Positions 48,959-58,051 are shown, counted from the stretch's first letter. The stretch is 64,000 bases of DNA from Amycolatopsis thermophila (GCF_030814215.1 NZ_JAUSUT010000001.1:4092001-4156000); one strand, 5' to 3'. The notes: generated by a model from the letters alone, not told the origin. A program made the numbers and translations.

Positions 48959-49344
48959 CCACCGGCGAAGGTGTGACCGCGGCGAGCCTGGCCGAGGAGA
49001 TCCGCCTGCTCGTCGAGATGGTCGCCGAGCGGGCGGCGCCCTGGCTGGACGGGGTCGTGGCCGCCGGCCACGGCGGGACGGAGGCGACCGGCGAGGGCGC
49101 GGGCGCCGACTGCGGCTGGTGCCCGCTGTGCGCCGTCGTCGCGGTCGTGCGCGGCGAGAAGCCCGAGTTCGTGGCCCGCGTGCTGGAGCAGGCGGCGCAG
49201 GTGATCGCGTTGCTGCGCGCGGTGCTGGCCGACCGGTGGGACCCGCAGGAGGGCGTGCACATGCCCGGGTTCCAGCCGCCGCCGCGCCCGCGGCCCGAGT
49301 CCGGCCGGGTGCAGCGCATCCCGGTCCAGTGGCGGGAGAACTAG
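48955..49344 (+). CDS. Small Cys-containing protein (Rv2183c-like)
   Basis: 129 aa. Helical N-terminal half, then CGWCPLCAVV, whose Cys spacing (C-x2-C-x2-C) suggests metal or redox function. The Pro/Arg-rich tail is otherwise unremarkable. GGGGAGG upstream of the ATG; it overlaps the ATPase stop and its own TAG shares one base with the ROK start, so it is translationally coupled on both sides. Confidence 0.8.
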   Translation: MTTGEGVTAASLAEEIRLLVEMVAERAAPWLDGVVAAGHGGTEATGEGAGADCGWCPLCAVVAVVRGEKPEFVARVLEQAAQVIALLRAVLADRWDPQEGVHMPGFQPPPRPRPESGRVQRIPVQWREN

Positions 49345-50312
49345 TGCTCGCGATCGGTCTGGACGTCGGCGGCACGAGCGTCCGCGCCGGCGTGGTGGAC
49401 GAGCACGGCTCGATCCTGGACACCGCCCGCGCGGGCACGCCGGGTGCGGAGTCCGCGCTCGAGGACGCGATCACCGGGGTGATCGACGAGCTGCGCAACC
49501 GGCACAGCGGCCTCGGCGACCGCGGCGAGGTCGGCGCGGTCGGGCTGGCGGTTGCCGGGTTCATCGCCAACGACCGCCGCACGGTGATGTTCGCGCCGCA
49601 CCTGGCGTGGCGCCACGCCCCGGTCGCGGACCGGATCAGCAAGCGCGTCGGCCTGCCGGTGACCCTGGAACACGACGCCAACGCCGCCGCGGTCGGGGAG
49701 CACCGGTTCGGCGCCGCCCGCGGCGCCGGGGTCGCGGCGCTGGTCGCGATCGGCACCGGGATCGGCGCGGGCCTGCTGCTGGACGGCGAGCTGTACCGGG
49801 GCGCGAACGGGGTCGCGCCGGAACTGGGGCACCTGACCGTGGTGCCGGACGGGCGCGCCTGCCCGTGCGGGAAGTACGGCTGCTGGGAGCGCTACTGCAG
49901 CGGGACGGCGCTGGCGGCGACGGCGATCGAGCTGCTGGCGCGGTACCCCGGCAGTTCGACGATCCTGGCCAGGGACATCGCGATCGACCCCGGCGCGCTG
50001 ACCGGCCGCCGGGTGGCGGGCGCCGCCCGCGACGGGGACCCGATCGCCCAGCGCGCGGTGGCGGAGCTGGCGAAGTGGCTCGGCGAGGGGCTCGCGCTGG
50101 TCGCGGACGTGTTCGACCCGGAGGTCGTGGTGATCGCGGGCGGGGTGTCGGAGTCGGCGCCGCTGTTCCTCGACGAGGCCCGCGAGCACTACGCGGCGGC
50201 CGTCACCGGAGGCAGGCACCGGCCGCTGGCGCGCATCCGCACCGCGCAGCTGGGCGACGATGCCGCCCTGGTCGGCGCCGCCGCGCTCGCCCTGGAAGCC
50301 CGAGCGGTGTGA
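49344..50312 (+). CDS. ROK-family glucokinase
   Basis: 322 aa. N-terminal phosphate motif IGLDVGGTSVRAGVVD, sugar site EHDANAAAVGEHRFG, phosphate-2 GTGIGAGLLLDGEL, ROK zinc motif CPCGKYGCWERYC (structural Zn), and AGGVSESAPLF. Phosphorylates glucose from ATP or polyphosphate. GTG start at 49344, next to a GGGAG site at 49334. Confidence 0.9.
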   Translation: MLAIGLDVGGTSVRAGVVDEHGSILDTARAGTPGAESALEDAITGVIDELRNRHSGLGDRGEVGAVGLAVAGFIANDRRTVMFAPHLAWRHAPVADRISKRVGLPVTLEHDANAAAVGEHRFGAARGAGVAALVAIGTGIGAGLLLDGELYRGANGVAPELGHLTVVPDGRACPCGKYGCWERYCSGTALAATAIELLARYPGSSTILARDIAIDPGALTGRRVAGAARDGDPIAQRAVAELAKWLGEGLALVADVFDPEVVVIAGGVSESAPLFLDEAREHYAAAVTGGRHRPLARIRTAQLGDDAALVGAAALALEARAV

Positions 50313-50324
50313 CAAGCTGGGGGG

Positions 50325-51194
50325 ATGACCCCTGATGACGGCGACGGCTTCGTGTACTGCGAGCGCGGCCATCGGCACTGGGGCCTGTACGGTGCCGCCG
50401 GCCTGCTGCTGACCGATCCCGAGCGGGGCGTGCTGTTGCAGCACCGGGCCTGGTGGACGCACCACGGCGAGACGTGGGCACTGCCCGGCGGTGCCCGGCG
50501 CGGTCACGAGTCGGCGCGCGAGGCCGCCACGCGGGAGGCCGAGGAGGAGGCCGCGGTGCCGGTCGCCGCGGTGCGCCCGACGGCCGAGTCCGTTGTCGAC
50601 CACGGCGGCTGGACCTACACGACGGTGCTCGCCGGCACCCGCCACCCGGTGCGCGAGCGGGTCGTGAACGAGGAGAGCGCCGAGCTGCGCTGGGTGCCGC
50701 CCGAGGAGGTCGCGTCGTTCCCCCTGCACCGGGATTTCGCCGCCGCGTGGCCGTCGCTGCACGAGCAGCTCGGACGCGAGCTGGTGCTGGTGGTCGACGC
50801 GGCGAACGTGGTGGGCTCACGGCCGGACGGGTGGTGGCGCGACCGGGCCGGCGCCGCGGAGCGGTTGCGGGACCGGTTGAGCGGACTGGTGCACACCGGC
50901 GTGCGCGGAGCCGACATCGGGCTGGGCGACCACGCGTGGTCCTGGTGGCCGCGGGTGCGGATGGTCGTCGAGGGGCAGGCGCGCGACGTCGCACCGGCCG
51001 ACGACGTCGAGGTGATCGCCGCCGTGCGGGACGGTGACTCGCAGATCGTGGAGAGCGTCCGCAAGGCGCGCGACGCGCGCCCGGAGGACCACGTCGTGGT
51101 CGTCACGGCGGACCGCGAGTTGCGGTCCCGGGTGGAGGCCGAGGGCGCGGGCGTGCTGGGCCCGTCGGCGTTCCTGAACCTGGTCTCCGAGTAG
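50325..51194 (+). CDS. Nudix hydrolase fused to a NYN/PIN-like domain
   Basis: 289 aa. Residues about 15-145 are Nudix: the box GGARRGHESAREAATREAEE (G-x5-E-x7-REUxEE pattern, with GxE variations) follows LPGG. Residues 150-289 start VLVVDAANVVGSRPDGWWRD and contain acidic residues (DGDSQIVE, VVTADRELRSR) of NYN/PIN-type nucleases. A combined nucleotide-cleaning and RNA-acting enzyme is possible; the second domain's activity is unproven. Confidence 0.75.
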   Translation: MTPDDGDGFVYCERGHRHWGLYGAAGLLLTDPERGVLLQHRAWWTHHGETWALPGGARRGHESAREAATREAEEEAAVPVAAVRPTAESVVDHGGWTYTTVLAGTRHPVRERVVNEESAELRWVPPEEVASFPLHRDFAAAWPSLHEQLGRELVLVVDAANVVGSRPDGWWRDRAGAAERLRDRLSGLVHTGVRGADIGLGDHAWSWWPRVRMVVEGQARDVAPADDVEVIAAVRDGDSQIVESVRKARDARPEDHVVVVTADRELRSRVEAEGAGVLGPSAFLNLVSE

Positions 51195-51209
51195 TTCAGG
51201 CGGTCGCGG

Positions 51210-51803
51210 TCAGCGGAGCGCGGTGCTCAGCTCGTCGACGCCGGATGCGAGCAGTTCGCCCAGATCGGCCGCGGGATCGCGCAGCCACTGTTCGTACGCC
51301 GCCAGTGCGATGCCCAGGGCCGTGTAGGCGATCGTCTGCGCGGCCAGCGACGAGGCGTCCACCCCGAGCCGGTCCGCCGCGAACTCCGCGATCACCTGAC
51401 GCCAGTCCGCGTACCGCAGCGTCGAGTGCGCCTGCAGCGCCGGGGTGGTCAGGATCAGCTCCATCCGCCGCCGGTGCCAGGGCGCCTCGTCCGGGGCGAC
51501 GCGGTTGAAGTCGACCAGCGCCTCGCGGATGACGGCGAGCAGCGGGCGGTCCGGCGGGTACGACGCGAGCCGTTTGCGCATGCGGTCCAGCTGGCCGTCG
51601 AAGTCGCCCCAGGCGACGTCGTTCTTCGACGGGAAGTAGCGGAAGAACGTACGCCGCCCGATGCCGGCGGCCTTCGCGATGTCGTCGATCGTGGTGCGGT
51701 CGAACCCCCGGCTGGTGAACAGCTCGAACGCCACGTGCTCGACCTCGGCACGTGACGTGATCGGCTTGCGCCCCGCCCGGTGGGCATCCGCCTTTTCGGT
51801 CAT
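51210..51803 (-). CDS. mftR: Mycofactocin system TetR-family regulator
   Basis: 197 aa TetR. HTH: VEHVAFELFTSRGFDRTTIDDIA and IGRRTFFRYFPSKNDVAWG, typical MftR motifs, then a ligand-binding helical domain. Regulates the divergent mft genes; acyl-CoAs have been reported as ligands for MftR. The ATG at 51803 is preferred because an upstream GTG (51821) would start inside the palindrome at 51817-51829. Confidence 0.9.
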   Translation of the reverse strand: MTEKADAHRAGRKPITSRAEVEHVAFELFTSRGFDRTTIDDIAKAAGIGRRTFFRYFPSKNDVAWGDFDGQLDRMRKRLASYPPDRPLLAVIREALVDFNRVAPDEAPWHRRRMELILTTPALQAHSTLRYADWRQVIAEFAADRLGVDASSLAAQTIAYTALGIALAAYEQWLRDPAADLGELLASGVDELSTALR

Positions 51804-51816
51804 CCCTCTTCCATTC

Positions 51817-51829
51817 GGCACTCGGTGCC
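51817..51829. promoter_or_regulatory. Candidate MftR operator
   Basis: GGCAC-TCG-GTGCC, a perfect 5-base dyad, lies between the divergent mftR and mftA genes, 14 bases before the mftR start. A hexamer ATTATC, usable as -10, follows on the plus strand at 51830. Assignment is by position only. Confidence 0.5.
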
Positions 51830-51888
51830 ATTATCGTCCCAGAAGCGCGGCCGCAGCGGAGCGGCCGGATCGCCGAAGGGAGCATCCC

Positions 51889-51993
51889 ATGTCCGACAAG
51901 ATGACCGCCGACTCTGCCCCCAAGGACACGCTCGTCGAAGAGGACCTGCTCGTGGAAGAGGTCTCCATCGACGGCATGTGCGGCGTCTACTGA
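51889..51993 (+). CDS. mftA: Mycofactocin precursor peptide MftA
   Basis: 34 aa, too short for most gene callers. The acidic leader ends in the conserved core IDGMCGVY, whose last Val-Tyr is decarboxylated and cyclised by MftC to build the redox cofactor. AGGGAGC precedes the ATG at 51889. mftB begins five bases after its stop. Confidence 0.96.
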   Translation: MSDKMTADSAPKDTLVEEDLLVEEVSIDGMCGVY

Positions 51994-51998
51994 CCGTC

Positions 51999-52262
51999 GT
52001 GTTCGATCCCGACCGGGCCTACCGGTGCTCCCCGCGGGTCGCGTTGCGGCCGGAACCGTTCGGGGCGCTCGCCTACGACTTCGGCACCCGGAGGCTTTCG
52101 TTCCTGAAGACGAAGATCCTGGTCGAGGTGGTGCGCACGCTCGGGGACAAACCCGACGTGCACACCACCCTCGACGCCGCCGGCGTCCCCGACGACCAGC
52201 GCCAGAGCTACCTGAAGGCGCTGGCGGGACTCGCCGACAACGGCACGATCGAACCGCGCTGA
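51999..52262 (+). CDS. mftB: Mycofactocin precursor-binding chaperone MftB
   Basis: 87 aa from GTG 51999. RiPP recognition element (PqqD-like) with YDFGTRRLSFLKTKIL and VVRTLGD segments; binds the MftA leader and delivers it to MftC. No strong ribosome site, so coupling to mftA translation is likely. Confidence 0.9.
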   Translation: MFDPDRAYRCSPRVALRPEPFGALAYDFGTRRLSFLKTKILVEVVRTLGDKPDVHTTLDAAGVPDDQRQSYLKALAGLADNGTIEPR

Positions 52263-52282
52263 ACCACCACGAAGGGCGTGCG

Positions 52283-53485
52283 ATGAAGCTCGTCGAACAC
52301 TTCAAGCAGGGGCTCAACTCGCCCATCTGCCTGACCTGGGAACTCACCTACGCCTGCAACCTGTCGTGCGTGCACTGCCTGTCCTCGTCGGGCCGCCGCG
52401 ACCCGCGCGAGCTGAGCACGCAGGAGTGCAAGGCCGTCATCGACGAGCTGCAGCGCATGCAGGTCTTCTACGTCAACATCGGCGGTGGCGAACCGACCGT
52501 GCGCTCCGACTTCTGGGAGCTCGTCGAGTACGCGGTGGACCACCAGGTGGGCGTCAAGTTCTCCACCAACGGCGTCAAACTCACGCCGGAGCGGGCGCGC
52601 TGGCTCGCCGCGACCGACTACGTCGACGTGCAGATCTCGCTCGACGGCGCGACCGCCGAGGTCAACGACCACGTCCGCGGCCCCGGCTCGTACGACACCG
52701 CGATGCGGGCGATGCGGAACCTCTCCGACGCCGGGTTCCGCGACTTCAAGCTCAGCGTCGTGATGACCCGGCACAACGTCGGGCAGCTCGACGAGTTCAA
52801 GGCCATCGCCGACCGCTACGGCGCCCAGTTGCGCATCACGCGGCTGCGCCCGTCCGGTCGCGGTGCCGACACCTGGGACGAGCTGCACCCCACCGCGGAG
52901 CAGCAGCTCGAGCTCTACGAGTGGCTCGTCGCCAACGGCGAGAAGGTCCTCACCGGCGACTCGTTCTTCCACCTCAACGCGCTCGGCTCGGACCCGCTGC
53001 CGGGCCTGAACCTGTGTGGCGCGGGCCGGGTGGTGTGCCTGATCGACCCCGTCGGCGACGTCTACGCGTGCCCGTTCGCGATCCACGAGGAGTTCCTCGC
53101 CGGCAACGTCCGCGACGAGGGCGGGTTCGCCGGGGTGTGGACGGGGTCCGCGCTGTTCGAGCGCCTGCGCGGCCCGCAGACCGGCGGCGCGTGCACGTCG
53201 TGCTCGGCCTACGACGCCTGCCAGGGCGGGTGCATGGCGGCGAAGTTCTTCACCGGACTGCCGCTGGACGGGCCCGACCCCGAGTGCGTCAAGGGGCACG
53301 GCGAGCTGGCCCTGCAGACCGTGGGCGCGCCCGCGCCACGGTCGCATGTGGACCATTCGCACCGCACGACCCGCCGGAGCCGCAAGGTCGCGGTGGACAT
53401 CGGGTTCGGCCCGCCGTCCGACGGCGCCCGGCCGGACCGGGCCTGCGACACCAGCCCGCTCGCGGGGTTCCAGCCCGCGCGATGA
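52283..53485 (+). CDS. mftC: Mycofactocin radical SAM maturase MftC
   Basis: 400 aa. Radical-SAM cluster CNLSCVHC (Cys25, Cys29, Cys32); GGGEPTVRSDF; STNGVKLT; ISLDGATAEVND. The C-terminal SPASM part has LCGAGRVVC, VYACPF, and CTSCSAYDACQGGC for auxiliary clusters. Converts the MftA C-terminus by oxidative decarboxylation and C-C bond formation. GAAGG upstream of ATG 52283. Ends overlapping OYE 1. Confidence 0.97.
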   Translation: MKLVEHFKQGLNSPICLTWELTYACNLSCVHCLSSSGRRDPRELSTQECKAVIDELQRMQVFYVNIGGGEPTVRSDFWELVEYAVDHQVGVKFSTNGVKLTPERARWLAATDYVDVQISLDGATAEVNDHVRGPGSYDTAMRAMRNLSDAGFRDFKLSVVMTRHNVGQLDEFKAIADRYGAQLRITRLRPSGRGADTWDELHPTAEQQLELYEWLVANGEKVLTGDSFFHLNALGSDPLPGLNLCGAGRVVCLIDPVGDVYACPFAIHEEFLAGNVRDEGGFAGVWTGSALFERLRGPQTGGACTSCSAYDACQGGCMAAKFFTGLPLDGPDPECVKGHGELALQTVGAPAPRSHVDHSHRTTRRSRKVAVDIGFGPPSDGARPDRACDTSPLAGFQPAR

Positions 53486-55299
53486 GCAGGCTCGCCGGCC
53501 CCGTGCGGGTCGGCGGCCGTACCGCCCCGAGCCGGGTCCTCTTCGGTCCGCACGAAACGAACCTGGCCCGGGGCCGCCGGCTCGCCGACCGCCACGTCGC
53601 CTACTACCGGCGGCGGGCCGAGGGCGGTGCCGGGATCGTCGTCACCGAGACGGCGAGCGTGCACGACTCCGACTGGCCCTACGAGCGCGCACCGCTGGCC
53701 GCGCTGTGCGGTCCCGGTTGGTCGTCCGTCGCGGACGCCTGCCGTCCACACGGGACGCTGGTGGTGGCCTCGCTCGGGCACGCCGGCGGCCAGGGGAGTT
53801 CGGCCCACCACCAGTCGGCGCTGTGGGCGCCGTCCCGCGTGCCGGACGCGGTGAGCCGGGAGCTGCCGATGGCCATGGAAGAGCGGGAGATCTCGGCGCT
53901 CCTCGAGGGATTCCGTGACTCGGCCGCGCTGGCCGAGGAGTCCGGTGTGGACGGTGTGGAGATCGACGCCGGTCAGCATTCCCTGCTGCGGCAGTTCTGC
54001 TCGGGGCTGACGAACCAGCGCACCGACCGCTACGGCGCCGACCGGGGACTGCTGCTGCGCGAGGTGCTGGCCGCGGTGCGCGAGGTGATCGGCGACCGGA
54101 TCCTCGGGCTGCGGCTGGCCTGCGACGAGGGCGCGCCGTGGGCGGGCATCACGCCCGCGTCGGTGCCCGAGGTGGACGGCGTGGACTACCTGGTGCCCGT
54201 GCGCGGCTCGGCGTTCGCGGACGCCCGTCCTGATCTGCGCACCGAGCCGGGGTTCAACTCGCGGATGTGCCGGGCGTTGTCCGGGCGCGTGCTGACCGTG
54301 TTGCAGGGCAGCGTGGTCGATCCCGCCGAGGCGGAGCGGTCACTGGAGTTCGCCGGGCTGGTCGAGATGACCCGCGCGCAGATCGCCGACCCCGACCTCG
54401 TCCGGCACGTGCGGGCGGGGACGCGGCCGCGGCCGTGCGTGCTGTCCAACCAGAGGTGCCGGGTGCGCGACCCGCGCAACCCGATCGTCAGTTGCATCGG
54501 CGAGCCGCGCAGCGGGCACGAGACCGAGGACCCGCCCGTGGGGGAGCCGGGTTCCGGCGAGGTGCTGGTCGTCGGCGGGGGACCGGCCGGGCTGGAGGCC
54601 GCGCGGGTCCTCGCGCTGCGGGGTTTCGACGTCGAGTTGACCGAGCGGGCCGAGCGGGTCGGCGGCATGGTCCGGGTCGCGGCGAGGGTCACCGGGCGGG
54701 ACCGGCTCGCCGGGCTCGTCGACTGGCTGGAGTCCGAGGTCCGGCGCCTGGGCGTGCGCGTGCGGACCGGCGTGGAGACCACCGCGGCGGACGGGCGCCC
54801 GGTGATCGTGGCAACGGGCAGTGTCGCGGGGCCCCGCGACTACGCCGTCGACGGCGGGCGCGTGCTGGACGTGGTCGACGTGCTGACCGGGGCGGTGCCG
54901 GTGCCCGGCGGGCCGGTCGTGGTGCACGACCCGCTCGGCGACTGGGTCGGTGCGGGGGTCGCGGAACTCCTCGCGGCCCGGCACCCGGTGGCGATCGTCA
55001 GCCCGGACCCGGTGATCGCCACCCAGGTGGCCGACCTCGCCGAGGTCAACGCGCGGCTGCAGCGGGCCGGGGTCGCGCTCGCGAAGCGGTCCCGGCTGCG
55101 GGAGGTGTGTGCGGACCACGTCGTGCTGGAGGACGTGTTCACCGCGGAACGCCGTGCGCTGGCCTGCGCCGCTGTGGTCCATTGTGGACACCGATTGCCG
55201 AACGCGGCACTGGCCGGGCAGGCGGTCGGCGACGCGGTCGCGCCGCGGACGATCCACGAGGCCGTCCTGGACGGCCGTCGCGCGGCGGTGGCGCTGTGA
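53482..55299 (+). CDS. Mycofactocin system FadH/OYE-family oxidoreductase 1
   Basis: 605 aa. N-terminal OYE TIM barrel with FMN (about 1-300), then an iron-sulfur motif region and a C-terminal NAD(P)/FAD-type domain (VLVVGGGPAGLEAARVLAL, about 360 on). In FadH the 4Fe-4S cluster uses C-x2-C-x3-C-x11-C; here it reads Cys319, Ser322, Cys326, Cys338, so one ligand is replaced by serine and a normal cluster is doubtful. ATGA overlap with mftC. Probably couples flavin chemistry to mycofactocin; the reaction is unknown. Confidence 0.88.
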   Translation: MSRLAGPVRVGGRTAPSRVLFGPHETNLARGRRLADRHVAYYRRRAEGGAGIVVTETASVHDSDWPYERAPLAALCGPGWSSVADACRPHGTLVVASLGHAGGQGSSAHHQSALWAPSRVPDAVSRELPMAMEEREISALLEGFRDSAALAEESGVDGVEIDAGQHSLLRQFCSGLTNQRTDRYGADRGLLLREVLAAVREVIGDRILGLRLACDEGAPWAGITPASVPEVDGVDYLVPVRGSAFADARPDLRTEPGFNSRMCRALSGRVLTVLQGSVVDPAEAERSLEFAGLVEMTRAQIADPDLVRHVRAGTRPRPCVLSNQRCRVRDPRNPIVSCIGEPRSGHETEDPPVGEPGSGEVLVVGGGPAGLEAARVLALRGFDVELTERAERVGGMVRVAARVTGRDRLAGLVDWLESEVRRLGVRVRTGVETTAADGRPVIVATGSVAGPRDYAVDGGRVLDVVDVLTGAVPVPGGPVVVHDPLGDWVGAGVAELLAARHPVAIVSPDPVIATQVADLAEVNARLQRAGVALAKRSRLREVCADHVVLEDVFTAERRALACAAVVHCGHRLPNAALAGQAVGDAVAPRTIHEAVLDGRRAAVAL

Positions 55300-57227
55300 G
55301 CCTGTTGTTCTCCCCGTTGCGGATCGGGCCCGTCGAGGTGCGCAACCGGATCGTGTTCGCCGCGCACCTGACCAACTACGCCACCGACGGGCTGCCGACC
55401 GAGCAGCACGCCGCCTACTACGCGGCGCGCGCGGCGGGCGGGACCGGGCTCATCGTGTCCGAGGAGCACGTCGTGCACCCGTCGGACCAGCCGTACGAGA
55501 AGGTGATCCGGGGCCACCGGCCGGAGGTCGTGCCGGGCTACCGGCGGATCACCGACGCGGTGCACGCGCACGGGGTGCCGATCTTCGCGCAGCTCAACCA
55601 CAACGGTGGCCAGGCGTCGTCGATGTACACGCGGCGCCCGGTGTGGGCGCCCTCGCCGGTGCCGGACCCGCTGTTCCGGGAGGTGCCGAAGGCGATGACC
55701 GCCGCGGAGATCGCCGAGGTCGTCGCCGGGTACGGGCGGGTCGCGCGGCACTGCGCCGAGGGCGGCTTCGACGGCGTGGAGATCCAGTGCTCGCAGTCCT
55801 CGCTGGTCCGGGGGTTCCTGGCGCCGGGGACGAACCTGCGGACCGACGGCTACGGCGGGTCGCTGGCGAACCGGGCGCGGATCCTGCTGGAGATCCTCGA
55901 CGTCGTGCGCGCGTCGATCGGCCCGGATCGCGCGCTCGGTGTGCGGTTGTCCGGCGACGACCTGGTCGCCGGTGGCGTCACGCTCGACGAGGCGGTCGAG
56001 GTGGCGCGGATGGTGGAGCCGGCCGTGGACTACCTGAACACCTCGGTCGGGGTGGCGACGTCGTCGCTGTACATGGTCGAGCCGTCGATGGCGGTGCCGC
56101 GCGGGTACGCCCTCCCGGTGGCCGAGGCGGTGCGGCGCGCGGTGTCGGTGCCGGTGGTCGGGGTCGGCCGGATCAAGTCGCCCGAGGAGGCCGAACGCGC
56201 GCTGGCCGAGGGGCGGTGCGACCTGGTCGGCGTCGTGCGCGGGCAGATCGCGGACCCGTCGTTCGCCCGGAAGGCCCGGGCCGGGCAGCCGGTGCGGACG
56301 TGCCTGTCGTGCAACCAGGAGTGCGCCGGGCGGATGGGGCTCAACCGCTGGCTCGGGTGCGTGGAGAACCCGCTCGCCGGCCGCGAGGCCGTGCCGCTGC
56401 CCGCGCCCGGGCCCCGTCCGAAGCGGGTGCTCGTGGTCGGAGGGGGACCGGCCGGCCTGCAGGCGGCGGCCACCGCCGCGCAGCGCGGCCACCGGGTGAC
56501 GGTGTTCGAGCGCTCGGCCGAGCCCGGCGGGCAGATCGCACTGGCGGCGACCGCGCCGGGCCGGGCCGAGCTGGGTGACCTGGTGCGCAACCTGCTCGCC
56601 GACTGCGCGCGGGCCGGGGTCGCGGTGCGCACCGGTGTCGCCGCGACGGCGGCTCTGGTGCGGGACGAGGCGCCGGACGCGGTGGTGCTCGCGACGGGCG
56701 CCCGGGCGCGGTTGCCGTCGTGGGCCTCGGGGTTGCCGCGGGTGGTGCACGCGCGGGACGTGCTGTCCGGGGTCGCGCCGTCGGGGGAGGTGGTGGTGGT
56801 CGACGAGGTCGGTTTCCACCCGGCGACGTCGGTGGCGGAGCTGCTGGCCCGGCGCGGCTGCCGGGTGACGCTGTCGACACCCGGGATGGTGGCCGGGCAG
56901 GACCTGGGGATCACCCTGGACCGGGAGATGTTCGCCCGGCGCGCGCACGGGCTCGGGATCGCGGAGCGGACGGACGAGATGGTGCTCGCGGCCGCCGCGA
57001 CGGAGGATGGGGGTGTGGCGATGCGGGTCCTGACGCACACGACCGGTGAGACCAGGGAGGTCCGCTGCGACTGGGTGGTGTGCGCGACGCACCAGGACCC
57101 CGAGGACGACCTGTGGCGCTCCCTGCGCGACGCGCCGTTCCCGGTCCTGCGCGCGGGTGACTGCGTCACCCCGCGACGCGCCCACGCCGCGATCGTGGAG
57201 GGCCACCGCGCGGGGGTGTCGCTGTGA
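55296..57227 (+). CDS. Mycofactocin system FadH/OYE-family oxidoreductase 2
   Basis: 643 aa, same domain plan as OYE 1, GTG start overlapping it by four bases. The 4Fe-4S motif is complete: Cys336, Cys339, Cys343, Cys355 (C-x2-C-x3-C-x11-C as in 2,4-dienoyl-CoA reductase). FMN barrel with QLNHNGGQASS and YGGSLANRARI; FAD-type fold starts VLVVGGGPAGLQAAATAAQ. Different from OYE 1 also in the barrel (FAQLNHNGG vs ASLGHAGG). Likely partner or downstream oxidoreductase. Confidence 0.9.
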   Translation: MSLLFSPLRIGPVEVRNRIVFAAHLTNYATDGLPTEQHAAYYAARAAGGTGLIVSEEHVVHPSDQPYEKVIRGHRPEVVPGYRRITDAVHAHGVPIFAQLNHNGGQASSMYTRRPVWAPSPVPDPLFREVPKAMTAAEIAEVVAGYGRVARHCAEGGFDGVEIQCSQSSLVRGFLAPGTNLRTDGYGGSLANRARILLEILDVVRASIGPDRALGVRLSGDDLVAGGVTLDEAVEVARMVEPAVDYLNTSVGVATSSLYMVEPSMAVPRGYALPVAEAVRRAVSVPVVGVGRIKSPEEAERALAEGRCDLVGVVRGQIADPSFARKARAGQPVRTCLSCNQECAGRMGLNRWLGCVENPLAGREAVPLPAPGPRPKRVLVVGGGPAGLQAAATAAQRGHRVTVFERSAEPGGQIALAATAPGRAELGDLVRNLLADCARAGVAVRTGVAATAALVRDEAPDAVVLATGARARLPSWASGLPRVVHARDVLSGVAPSGEVVVVDEVGFHPATSVAELLARRGCRVTLSTPGMVAGQDLGITLDREMFARRAHGLGIAERTDEMVLAAAATEDGGVAMRVLTHTTGETREVRCDWVVCATHQDPEDDLWRSLRDAPFPVLRAGDCVTPRRAHAAIVEGHRAGVSL

Positions 57228-58051
57228 CGGGTGTCGTGGGAGGCTCCGGGCGTGGTGATGATCAAGTGAGCGGGCGGGTGGCCCTCGTGACCGGGGCGGC
57301 GCGCGGCATCGGCGCGGCCGTCGTGCACCGCCTCGCCGGCGAGGGGTGGCGGGTCGTCGCGGTGGATGTCGGTGAGGACCTGCCCGGGGTGCCCTACCCG
57401 CTCGGCCGGCGGGAGCAGCTCGCCGAGGTGGCCGCGAAGTGGCCCGGCCAGGTTCTCGACGTCGTCGCCGACGTGCGGGACCAGCAGGCCCTCGACGGGG
57501 CCGTGGCCACCGCCGAGGGCGAGTTCGGGGGCCTGGACGCCGCCGTCGCCGCGGCCGCCGTCATGGCCGGCGGGCGGCCCCTGTGGGAGACCACCGATTC
57601 CGAATGGGAATCGCTCTTCGCCTCCGGCGTGGACGGTGTCTTCCACCTGGCCCGCGCGGCCGTCCCGGCCCTGCTGCGCCGGCCGCAGCCGCGCACCGGG
57701 CGGTTCGTCGCGCTCGCCTCGGCCGCCGCGCACACCGGCCTGTGGCGCCTGGCCGGCTACAACGCCGCCAAGCACGCCGTGGTCGGCCTGATCCGCGGCC
57801 TGGCGACCGACCTGCGCGGCACGGGCGTCACCGCCACGGCGGTCTCACCCGGCTCGACCCGCACCAGCATGCTCGACGCCACCGCCGCCCTCTACGACCT
57901 GGACGACGTCGAGGAGTTCGCCCAGCACCAGCTCGCCGAGCGCCTGCTGGAACCCGAGGAGGTGGCCGCCGCGGTGTGCTGGCTGTGCGGCCCGGACGCC
58001 GGCGCGATCACCGGCACGGTGGTGCACGCGGACGGGGGGTTCACGGCATGA
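57224..58051 (+). CDS. Mycofactocin-coupled SDR family oxidoreductase
   Basis: 275 aa from GTG 57224, which overlaps the OYE 2 stop by four bases; a GTG at 57266 (VSGRVALVTGAARG) is an alternative closer to the family start. NAD site TGAARGIG; catalytic Tyr-x3-Lys in YNAAKHAVVGL with ASAAAHTGLW before it; GTVVHADGGF at the end. Members keep NAD tightly bound and depend on mycofactocin in place of free coenzyme exchange (known for the TIGR04504 group). Confidence 0.85.
   Translation: MTGVVGGSGRGDDQVSGRVALVTGAARGIGAAVVHRLAGEGWRVVAVDVGEDLPGVPYPLGRREQLAEVAAKWPGQVLDVVADVRDQQALDGAVATAEGEFGGLDAAVAAAAVMAGGRPLWETTDSEWESLFASGVDGVFHLARAAVPALLRRPQPRTGRFVALASAAAHTGLWRLAGYNAAKHAVVGLIRGLATDLRGTGVTATAVSPGSTRTSMLDATAALYDLDDVEEFAQHQLAERLLEPEEVAAAVCWLCGPDAGAITGTVVHADGGFTA

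Noticed and set aside
54840-57206. A 788-codon minus-strand frame over the OYE genes
   Set aside because: Antisense shadow; His/Arg/Pro-rich without motifs.
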